Below are positions 9,770 to 16,688 of a stretch of 64,000 nucleotides of DNA, piece after piece. A model generated the notes under the pieces. The model did no database searches, was not told where the DNA came from, and worked only from the letters and a program-made list of their open reading frames with translations. How positions within the stretch are numbered: position 1 is the first letter of the stretch; every line of letters starts with the position of its first letter. The translations under genes and the position numbers were made by a program. The DNA is from an uncultured Butyrivibrio sp. (GTDB lineage Bacteria > Bacillota > Clostridia > Lachnospirales > Lachnospiraceae). The stretch covers positions 97,925-161,924 of the forward strand of contig CAMENP010000003.1 in NCBI GenBank assembly GCA_945928575.1, read 5' to 3'.

Positions 9770-10428
9770 TGAAAAAATATTTAGCACCATCAATTTTATC
9801 AGCAGACTTTACAAAACTTGGTGAACAGCTCGAAATAATAGAGAATGCGGGCGCAGAATATCTTCATCTTGATGTGATGGATGGAATATTTGTTCCGAGC
9901 ATATCATTCGGCATGCCTGTAATACAATCTATCAGAAACCACACCAAAATGCTTTTTGACGTTCATATGATGGTAGTTGATCCGGAGCGTTATATCGGTG
10001 ATATCAGAAGGGCGGGAGCGGATATTATATCTGTTCACATAGAGGCGTGCCATTCTCCGAAGAATGTACTCATGCAGATTGGGGAACTCGGAGCGAAACC
10101 GGCACTTGCGATAAGTCCGGAGACATCAATCTCAGAATTGGAAGAATATCTTCCGTATCTTGAACAGGTAATCGTGATGAGTGTTAACCCGGGATTCGGC
10201 GGACAGAAGATACTTCCGGAATCATTTGACAGAGTAAAGGAACTGGCGGATATGAGAGCTGCCAAAGGTCTTGATTTTGCAATAGAGGTCGACGGAGGAG
10301 CAAATGCAGAAAATATTGCGCATATTTTTGAATGTGGCGCAGATATAGTTGTGGCCGGTTCGGCAGTTTTCAAGGGAGACATCAAGAGTAATGTTGAAAG
10401 ATTACTTGGTATAGTGGAGCAGATATGA
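9769..10428 (+). CDS. rpe: Ribulose-phosphate 3-epimerase
   Basis: Interconverts ribulose-5-phosphate and xylulose-5-phosphate in the pentose phosphate pathway. It is a TIM barrel with the metal-site motif HLDVMDG, DVHMMV, the MSVNPGFGGQ loop and the phosphate-binding end VDGG...GSAVF. At 219 aa it is full length. The start shares one base with the rsgA stop and the stop overlaps the thiN start (ATGA), so the three genes should be translationally coupled. Confidence 0.95.
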   Translation: MKKYLAPSILSADFTKLGEQLEIIENAGAEYLHLDVMDGIFVPSISFGMPVIQSIRNHTKMLFDVHMMVVDPERYIGDIRRAGADIISVHIEACHSPKNVLMQIGELGAKPALAISPETSISELEEYLPYLEQVIVMSVNPGFGGQKILPESFDRVKELADMRAAKGLDFAIEVDGGANAENIAHIFECGADIVVAGSAVFKGDIKSNVERLLGIVEQI

Positions 10429-11075
10429 GAACACTGATAATAACAGGCGGCAGCTTTGACAGAGCATTTGCTGCCTCTTTTTATAACAAAAATGAACATG
10501 ATTATGTAATTGCAGTCGATGGAGGCCTGGATTATTGCGCGGAGAGCGGGATAAGACCGGATATGATAGTCGGGGATTTTGACACACATGGTACTAAAGG
10601 ACTGGATGAATATGTCCGTGAAGGAATAACGGTACGCCGTTTCATACCTGAGAAAGATGATACCGATACTGAAATTGCCATTCACGAAGCCGTAAAACGC
10701 GGTAATGAGATAGATGTGTTAGGAGCGTTTGGGGGGAGACTCGATCATACGTTGGCCAATATACATAATCTGTATTTTGCACTTACAAACGGTATAAGGG
10801 CAAGGCTTGTGTCGGCCGATAATATTGTTTTTCTTGAGGACAAACCGTTTGAATTGTCAAGAGAATATTTCCCTCTTAAATATGTGTCATTTGTTCCTTT
10901 TGCAGGAGATGTGACCGGGATGAAATTAAAGGGATTTAAATATCCGCTTGACGGATATACTTTAAAGCCGGGATATTCCAGATGCATAAGCAATGAACTT
11001 ACAGATGATACGGCATATGTCTCAATGGATAGCGGTATATTGATAGCAGTTAATTCGGCAGATTCACAATTATGA
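10425..11075 (+). CDS. thiN: Thiamine pyrophosphokinase
   Basis: Converts thiamine to thiamine diphosphate using ATP. Family features are the N-terminal GGSFDR segment, AVDGGLDYC, GDFDTHG and the acidic DDTDTEIA stretch that binds Mg-ATP, then GAFGGRLDHTLAN. The C-terminal beta domain is complete. This is the last gene of the operon: a strong bidirectional terminator begins 31 nt downstream and ychF converges from the other side. The 216-aa length is normal. Confidence 0.94.
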   Translation: MRTLIITGGSFDRAFAASFYNKNEHDYVIAVDGGLDYCAESGIRPDMIVGDFDTHGTKGLDEYVREGITVRRFIPEKDDTDTEIAIHEAVKRGNEIDVLGAFGGRLDHTLANIHNLYFALTNGIRARLVSADNIVFLEDKPFELSREYFPLKYVSFVPFAGDVTGMKLKGFKYPLDGYTLKPGYSRCISNELTDDTAYVSMDSGILIAVNSADSQL

Positions 11076-11106
11076 CATAACGAGAGATGAAATCACGAAA
11101 TAATAT

Positions 11107-11138
11107 AACCCGGGTGATGATTATCACCCGGGTTTGTT
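11107..11138. terminator. Bidirectional intrinsic terminator between thiN and ychF
   Basis: A perfect 12-bp inverted repeat (AACCCGGGTGAT / ATCACCCGGGTT) with a 4-nt loop. T-rich bases follow on the plus strand and A-rich bases precede it, so it can terminate both convergent genes. Confidence 0.85.
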
Positions 11139-11143
11139 ATCAA

Positions 11144-12241
11144 TTAAACATTAAATCTGAAAAGGATCACATCGCCGTCTTTAACAACATAATCTTTACC
11201 TTCTATGCCTACAAGACCTTTTTCTTTGGCGGCAGCATAAGAACCGCAGTCAAGAAGATCCTGATAATATACAACTTCTGCCTTGATAAATCCACGCTCG
11301 AAATCGCTGTGGATCTTACCTGCAGCACCCGGAGCCTTGGTTCCTTTGCGGATGGTCCATGCACGGGTCTCTGTCGGGCCTGCTGTAAGGAAACTTATAA
11401 GACCAAGGAGACTGTAACTTGCCTTGATAAGTTTATCAAGACCGGATTCCTTAAGACCGAGGTCTTCAAGAAATTCTTTCTTTTCATCATCATCAAGCTC
11501 GGAAATCTCTTCTTCAATCTGCGCACATACGGCGAATACTTCACTGCCTTCCTTGGCGGCATATTCGCGTACTGCCTGGACATATTTGTTGGAAGCTCCG
11601 TCATCGGCAAGGTCATCCTCGCTGACATTGGCAGCGTAGATCACAGGCTTGGCTGTAAGCAGGTCATAAGTAGCCATAAGTGCCTTCATATCATCATCTT
11701 CCGGTTCATAAGAACGGGCAGGCTTGCTCTGTTCAAGGTGTGCCTTGATTCCTTCAAGAAGAGTAAGCTCCTTGGCGAGAGCCTTATCATTGCGGGCACC
11801 TCTTGAAACCTTGGCGATTCGTCTCTCAAGAATATCAAGGTCTGAGAAAATAAGTTCGTAATTAATTGTTTCAATATCTCTTAACGGGTCTATTGAACCG
11901 TCTACATGGACGATATTGGTGTTTTCAAAGCACCTTACCACATGTACGATGGCATCCGTTTCCCTAATGTGTGAGAGAAACTGGTTACCGAGACCTTCAC
12001 CCTTGGATGCACCTTTTACAAGACCGGCGATATCGACGAATTCAATTACCGCCGGAACTATTTTGGCTGAATCATAAAGAGCGGCGAGCTTGCCGAGGCG
12101 CTCATCCGGAACCGAAACAACACCCACGTTCGGGTCTATTGTACAGAACGGATAATTGGCTGACTCCGCACCGGCCTTGGTCAAAGAGTTAAAAAGTGTA
12201 CTTTTACCGACATTCGGTAATCCTACGATTCCTAATTTCAT
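11144..12241 (-). CDS. ychF: Redox-regulated ribosome-associated ATPase/GTPase YchF (Obg family)
   Basis: A universally conserved P-loop protein related to Obg but ATP-preferring. The start chosen ([15 protein letters not shown]) matches the family. The frame extends about 25 codons further upstream without similarity, while GAAAGGA lies just before the ATG at 12241. Visible are the G1 loop [10 protein letters not shown]3 [10 protein letters not shown] and the NVSE element that replaces NKxD, ending in the TGS-like C-terminal domain with FRFNV. The 365-aa length is standard. It is a lone minus-strand gene. Confidence 0.95.
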   Translation of the reverse strand: MKLGIVGLPNVGKSTLFNSLTKAGAESANYPFCTIDPNVGVVSVPDERLGKLAALYDSAKIVPAVIEFVDIAGLVKGASKGEGLGNQFLSHIRETDAIVHVVRCFENTNIVHVDGSIDPLRDIETINYELIFSDLDILERRIAKVSRGARNDKALAKELTLLEGIKAHLEQSKPARSYEPEDDDMKALMATYDLLTAKPVIYAANVSEDDLADDGASNKYVQAVREYAAKEGSEVFAVCAQIEEEISELDDDEKKEFLEDLGLKESGLDKLIKASYSLLGLISFLTAGPTETRAWTIRKGTKAPGAAGKIHSDFERGFIKAEVVYYQDLLDCGSYAAAKEKGLVGIEGKDYVVKDGDVILFRFNV

Positions 12242-12306
12242 TGTAAAATCTAATCCTTTCGGCAGACATATCACATGTCTGTATTTTATTTTGTATGACT
12301 TACTAA

Positions 12307-12335
12307 AATATAGCACATTTACGGAGCTAAAACAA
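12307..12335 (-). promoter_or_regulatory. Sigma-A-type promoter for ychF
   Basis: Read on the minus strand: -35 TTGTTT (12330-12335), 17-nt spacer, -10 TATATT (12307-12312). The leader also holds a 7-bp inverted repeat (CAGACAT/ATGTCTG, 12263-12281) just before the ribosome site, of unknown role. Confidence 0.6.
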
Positions 12336-12352
12336 TAAAATTAATTTGAAAG

Positions 12353-12381
12353 TTGAATTTAGTGACGGATTGTATTACAAT
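12353..12381 (+). promoter_or_regulatory. Sigma-A-type promoter for lgt
   Basis: -35 TTGAAT (12353-12358), exact 17-nt spacer, -10 TACAAT (12376-12381), 38 nt before the lgt ATG. It is divergent from the ychF promoter. Confidence 0.65.
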
Positions 12382-12419
12382 GTTGTCTATAAAAAAGATA
12401 TTATAAAGGAGATAATAAT

Positions 12420-13493
12420 ATGGATGTCGGACCAATAAGATTTCCGCATTTGGGATTTGAAGTACTTGTAAACAAGAGCTTTACGGTATTCGGATTTGAG
12501 ATAGCTTATTACGGCGTTATTATGGCACTTTCGATGGTATGCGGTGCACTTATGGCATATCATGAGGCTAAGAGAACCGGACAGAAAGTAGATGATTACA
12601 TAGATTATACACTGTTCGGAATTGTCGGTGGTATAATATGCGCCAGAATATATTATGTTGTATTTGAATGGGATTACTACAGCAAGAATCTCACACAGAT
12701 ATTCAATTTAAGGGGCGGCGGACTTGCCATTTACGGCGGAATAATCGGAGCAGTGATTGCGGCTGTAATATTCTGTAAGGTTAAGAAGATGAAGTTCTTT
12801 AAGTTCGTTGATACGGCAGTGCTCGGACTTATTACCGGACAGATCATCGGAAGATGGGGCAATTTCTTTAACAGGGAAGCCTTCGGTTCATACACTGACA
12901 GTCTTTTTGCCATGCAGATCCCGATTGCCGATATAGGAACCAATGTTGATGTTACGGATGCCATGAAGGTCATGGTTGACGGAGTACAATATGTTCAGGT
13001 TCAGCCTACATTCCTTTATGAGAGTGTACTTAACCTTGTATTACTCATCCTTCTGCTCATATTCAGGGATAAGAAGAAGTTTTACGGAGAGACCTTCTGC
13101 AGGTATCTTATGGGATATGGAGTTATCCGTTTCATAATCGAAGGATTCAGAACGGATCAGCTTAAGATAGGCAGTGTAGCGGTTTCACAGATTCTTTCGG
13201 CAGTGCTTTTTGTGGCAGCATTGGCAATTGTGATTGTTATGAGAATAAGACTTAAGGGTAAGCCGTCACAGCTTGATCCGATACCGGTTAAGAAGTCTAA
13301 GAAATCGGCAGTTGATTTGGATGATGAGGCCGAGAAAGAAGAACAGGCAGAAGAGGAAGCGATGGAGGAAGTAAGCTCTGACATTGATGACGATATGGAA
13401 GAGGTATCCGCGCAGGATAAGTCTGAAGAATCTGCGGATGATGAGGATGCTGCCGGTGAAGAAACGGATGATTCCGTTGAAAGCGAAGAATAA
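12420..13493 (+). CDS. lgt: Prolipoprotein diacylglyceryl transferase with long acidic C-terminal tail
   Basis: Attaches diacylglycerol to the lipobox cysteine of prolipoproteins. This is relevant here because several lipoprotein precursors are encoded nearby. The polytopic membrane enzyme has the Lgt signature GRWGNFFNREAFG (about 142-154) and the expected seven-helix pattern up to about residue 280. The last ~75 residues are almost entirely Asp/Glu/Ser/Ala, a cytoplasmic acidic tail that makes it longer (357 aa) than most Lgt proteins. The ATG at 12420 follows AAAGGAG. Confidence 0.93.
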   Translation: MDVGPIRFPHLGFEVLVNKSFTVFGFEIAYYGVIMALSMVCGALMAYHEAKRTGQKVDDYIDYTLFGIVGGIICARIYYVVFEWDYYSKNLTQIFNLRGGGLAIYGGIIGAVIAAVIFCKVKKMKFFKFVDTAVLGLITGQIIGRWGNFFNREAFGSYTDSLFAMQIPIADIGTNVDVTDAMKVMVDGVQYVQVQPTFLYESVLNLVLLILLLIFRDKKKFYGETFCRYLMGYGVIRFIIEGFRTDQLKIGSVAVSQILSAVLFVAALAIVIVMRIRLKGKPSQLDPIPVKKSKKSAVDLDDEAEKEEQAEEEAMEEVSSDIDDDMEEVSAQDKSEESADDEDAAGEETDDSVESEE

Positions 13494-13499
13494 TTTTGC

Positions 13500-13712
13500 T
13501 TGACTTTTTAAGAATTTTTTTGATAGAATAATTGACGTCGAGTGGCGGAATAACAGCGGCTTTGCCGCATTATAAAGCGTAAATCCAGATTATTGGATTT
13601 GCGCTTTTTTGTTATGGCGACGAGGAAAATACACATATTTATGCGGCGTATTTGACGACCGCTAATCAGAGCGAGATTCGCAGAGAGTATCTCGTCTCTG
13701 TATGGAGGAATT
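13500..13712 (+). promoter_or_regulatory. Promoter and structured leader of the MATE exporter gene
   Basis: A promoter (TTGACT, 18-nt spacer, TAGAAT at 13524-13529) starts a ~180-nt leader. It holds a small hairpin (GCGGC-TTTG/T-GCCGC, 13556-13568), an intrinsic terminator (13574-13610), and beyond it a hairpin CGAGAT/ATCTCG (about 13672-13694) close to the ribosome site TGGAGGAA. The 3' part also carries ACCGCT, which could pair with AGCGG of the first hairpin. The layout is that of an attenuator or riboswitch, but it matches no class I recognise. Alternatively the first 80 nt could be a small RNA. Confidence 0.5.
13574..13610 (+). terminator. Intrinsic terminator inside the MATE leader
   Basis: A 14-bp stem (left 13574-13587, right 13594-13607; one G-U pair), 6-nt loop, then six T residues. 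It lies after a promoter and about 100 nt before the next start codon, so it may be a conditional terminator. Confidence 0.8.
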
Positions 13713-15131
13713 ATGAAAAAACAGAACAGTGAAAGTAAAATGGCTGTAATGCCGGTAAAAAAACTTATGCTTGTCATGGGCATACCTATGATAATTTCAA
13801 TGATGCTCCAGGCACTGTATAATATAGTTGACAGTGCTTTTGTATCAAATATGAAAGAAAACGGAGAGGCTGCGCTCAACGCACTTACGCTTGCTTTTCC
13901 TGTGCAGATGTTAATGGTAGCTATAGGAATAGGCTCGGGTGTTGGAGTGAATGCACTGCTGTCAAAAAGCCTTGGCCAGGGAGATAAAGAAAAAGCGGAC
14001 AGAATAGTCGGAAACGCTTATTTTCTTGGGATTGTTATCTATATATTGTTTGCGCTCTTTGGCGTGTTTGGAGTAGAAGCATATATAAGTACCCAGACAC
14101 ATACTCACATCGTATATGATATGGCTGTGAAATATTTAAGAATATGCTGCATCGTGTCACCTGGAATAGTATTTTTCTCATTTTTTGAAAAAATGCTTCA
14201 GGCAACCGGAAGGTCCCACCTTTCAACCATTGCGCAGGTAGCGGGTGCCGTGACCAATATTATACTTGACCCGGTTTTGATATACGGATTATGCGGCCTG
14301 CCAAAGCTCGGTGTTGCAGGTGCTGCGTGGGCAACGGTAATAGGCCAGATCGTATCATGCGTGTGCGGACTGGTTTTTCATCTGAAATACAATGCCGAAA
14401 TCACGAATAAAATATCATATATAAGACCTGACGGCAAAATAATCAAGGGCATATACAGCATCGGACTTCCGGCGATTATAGCCCAGGCATTGATGTCGAT
14501 TATGACATACGGAATGAATATGATACTTAAGAAAATAGGAGAAAATGCTGTTACGGCATACGGACTGTATTATAAAGTCCAGCAGTTCGTGCTTTTTGCA
14601 GCATTCGGTTTAAGGGATGCCATAACACCGATAGTTTCGTACAGCCACGGAATGAGAAACCGAAAAAGAGTGACGGAAGGCATAAAATACGGTATGTTAT
14701 ATACATTTATCATTATGCTGGCGGGAACGATAATTATTGAGGCAGCGGCAGCTCCTCTTGCGGGGATGTTCGGATTGTCGGGTCAGACCGAATATATGTG
14801 CATAACGGCAATGCGGGTGATTTCCCTCAGTTTTATTTTTGCGGGAGCCAATGTGGCTTTTCAGGGCGTTTTTCAGGCTCTGGATTCAGGCGTTGAATCA
14901 CTTGTGATATCCTTATGCCGTCAGACATTGTTTGTACTGCCGCCTGCATGGGCATTTGCCGGGATAGCAGCCGGAAATAGTGATAAAATATGGGTAGTAT
15001 GGTGCACATTCACAATTGCTGAGGTAATGTCGTTTATAATAGCCACATTGTTTATGAGGAAAATATACAAGAAAAAAATAAATAACATGGGACAGTCAAT
15101 AATTGCGGGGCCTGGAAAGCTTACGGAATGA
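13713..15131 (+). CDS. MATE family efflux transporter
   Basis: A 12-helix Na+/H+-coupled exporter of the MATE/DinF fold, probably for drugs or cationic metabolites. The duplicated MatE domain pattern is visible: the first half begins KLMLVMGIPMIISMMLQALYN and the second near residue 245 with GLPAIIAQALMS. Its 472-aa length is usual. The start follows TGGAGGAA. Its expression is probably controlled by the leader upstream. The 3' end overlaps the convergent AraC gene by 36 nt. The substrate cannot be told from sequence. Confidence 0.9.
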   Translation: MKKQNSESKMAVMPVKKLMLVMGIPMIISMMLQALYNIVDSAFVSNMKENGEAALNALTLAFPVQMLMVAIGIGSGVGVNALLSKSLGQGDKEKADRIVGNAYFLGIVIYILFALFGVFGVEAYISTQTHTHIVYDMAVKYLRICCIVSPGIVFFSFFEKMLQATGRSHLSTIAQVAGAVTNIILDPVLIYGLCGLPKLGVAGAAWATVIGQIVSCVCGLVFHLKYNAEITNKISYIRPDGKIIKGIYSIGLPAIIAQALMSIMTYGMNMILKKIGENAVTAYGLYYKVQQFVLFAAFGLRDAITPIVSYSHGMRNRKRVTEGIKYGMLYTFIIMLAGTIIIEAAAAPLAGMFGLSGQTEYMCITAMRVISLSFIFAGANVAFQGVFQALDSGVESLVISLCRQTLFVLPPAWAFAGIAAGNSDKIWVVWCTFTIAEVMSFIIATLFMRKIYKKKINNMGQSIIAGPGKLTE

Positions 15132-15941
15132 GGCAGGAGTGATTCCGGCAGTTTTGCGAAATGTTTTCCAGAAATAATTATCATTCTCAAATCCACACCA
15201 GTAAGCGATTTCACTGATGCTGTGAGTGGTGTGCAACAGCATTTCCTTAGCGTGGTCTATTCTTATGTTAAGAATGTATTCGGACGGACGCATCCGCACG
15301 CATTGTTTGAAAATTCTGCATATGTGCTGCGGTGTGAGACCATCTATACGGCATAAGTCATCCATTGTTATCGGCTGCATATAATGGCAGTCAATATAAT
15401 CTTTAAAATTTCTCATGTGACGGGCGTATGTGCTCATATTCTGTTCTGGATATGACACTTCGCGGTGAATCAGTCTGGATTGTACGGCAAATTCCAATAT
15501 GAATTCATTAATATATGATGCGGCGAATATATTTCCGTTAATATCGTTATACATAAGCTCGTTACGCATTTTGTTCAGGATACTGTCAAGTCCGGATGCA
15601 TCGGATAACGGGAAAATACCAAAATCAAGATGCAGATATTCATACAATGCTTTAAGCCCTGCTCCGCATGGAACGAACCACCTGACATCCCATATATCGG
15701 TATTCGGATAATATTCGTGCGGAATATGGGCTGGGATGAAAAAACAGCTCTTCTCCGGTATGTCATATTTACGGCCGTATATCAGTATAGTACCGCTTCC
15801 GACGGTATTATAGAAAAACTGGTCATGCCGGTGTCCCTGCGGTCTTACTAACAATGGCTGCGTATCATGCATACCGATACTGTATAAATAAAATGGAAGA
15901 TCTTTAATATTATTTGTCGGAGGATATGAATAATACCACAT
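15096..15941 (-). CDS. AraC-family transcriptional regulator with N-terminal cupin
   Basis: The N-terminal cupin-like ligand domain is about residues 1-140, with histidine-rich RPQGHRHDQFF and an IPAHIPHEYY stretch. The C-terminal pair of helix-turn-helix motifs is about 180-275, including MDDLCRIDGLTPQHICRIFKQ and ISEIAYWCGFENDNYFWKTFRK, the classical AraC signature. The ATG at 15941 follows GAGGTG. It is divergent from the lipoprotein/GH59 pair across a 114-bp spacer with palindromes, so it probably controls those sugar-related genes. Ligand unknown. Confidence 0.9.
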   Translation of the reverse strand: MWYYSYPPTNNIKDLPFYLYSIGMHDTQPLLVRPQGHRHDQFFYNTVGSGTILIYGRKYDIPEKSCFFIPAHIPHEYYPNTDIWDVRWFVPCGAGLKALYEYLHLDFGIFPLSDASGLDSILNKMRNELMYNDINGNIFAASYINEFILEFAVQSRLIHREVSYPEQNMSTYARHMRNFKDYIDCHYMQPITMDDLCRIDGLTPQHICRIFKQCVRMRPSEYILNIRIDHAKEMLLHTTHSISEIAYWCGFENDNYFWKTFRKTAGITPASFRKLSRPRNY

Positions 15942-15973
15942 ATAATCACCTCAAATGTTCAAATTGTTCAATT

Positions 15974-16004
15974 ATGATAATATCATTCATTGCATCCGGG
16001 TGCA
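15974..16004. promoter_or_regulatory. Candidate operator region between AraC gene and lipoprotein/GH59 operon
   Basis: Two dyads lie close together in the divergent spacer: perfect ATGATA-A-TATCAT (15974-15986) and the near-perfect TGCATCCGGGTGCA (15991-16004). Both are placed as expected for regulator binding. Promoter elements here are not clear enough to call. Confidence 0.35.
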
Positions 16005-16055
16005 AGATTATATATCATCATATTATAAATAATATTAAAAAAGGAGAATTCGAAA

Positions 16056-16685
16056 ATGAAGAAAATAATAATGGGATGTACAGTAATGGCGGCAATAGCA
16101 CTTATGTCAACTGCATGTTCAAATCAGAACAAAACAGCTAAAGAAGTGGATACAACTGCTGTCGAAGAAACAATTACGGAACAGGAACAACAGTCATTAA
16201 AAAAGATGACGGAGCAGGGAAATCCTCTTGAAGTAAATCTTGCCGAAATTGCCGAAGAGAATGATGGAGAATATAAGGCATGGTTAAAAATATCAACGGT
16301 ATATGACGAATTGTTGTCAATGTACAATAGTGATTCTGTTCCGGCAGGTACAACAGCAATTGTTGTGGATATGGAGATAAGTGGCATGGATATAAGTGAG
16401 ACAACGCTTTGCTGGTGTTATGAGTTGACAACGGGAGAAAACCTGATATCCGTGTGGGACGATTCATCAGCATCGGATAAACTCACAGTAAAAGAAGACG
16501 GAAGATACAGAATGGTATTTGATGCAAAGAAAGCATTGGGTGGAACAATAGATAAGATTGGATCGCTTCAGATAGTTTTTCCGGGCTTTGATGAAACAAC
16601 CGGTACGAAAGTAAAAGTTATTTCAGCCGGATACCTTGGCGGTGATGCGGATATATCCGATTATGTAACGGGAAAGCTGGAATAA
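16056..16685 (+). CDS. Small secreted lipoprotein of unknown function
   Basis: The 209-aa precursor starts with a lipoprotein signal peptide ending in the lipobox STAC (Cys21), then a Thr/Glu-rich linker to about residue 50. The mature domain (about 55-205) is predicted mainly beta from alternating hydrophobic patterns and ends in a glycine-rich stretch. The layout recalls a beta-sandwich carbohydrate-binding module, but I cannot assign a family. It starts after AAAGGAGAA and stops 3 nt before the GH59 lipoprotein, so the two are co-transcribed and probably act on the same surface glycan. Confidence 0.75.
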   Translation: MKKIIMGCTVMAAIALMSTACSNQNKTAKEVDTTAVEETITEQEQQSLKKMTEQGNPLEVNLAEIAEENDGEYKAWLKISTVYDELLSMYNSDSVPAGTTAIVVDMEISGMDISETTLCWCYELTTGENLISVWDDSSASDKLTVKEDGRYRMVFDAKKALGGTIDKIGSLQIVFPGFDETTGTKVKVISAGYLGGDADISDYVTGKLE

Positions 16686-16688
16686 GAT

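Noticed and set aside
11087..11806. 239-codon plus-strand frame opposite ychF
   Set aside because: Antisense to a certain, highly conserved gene. It begins inside the terminator and has no family features.
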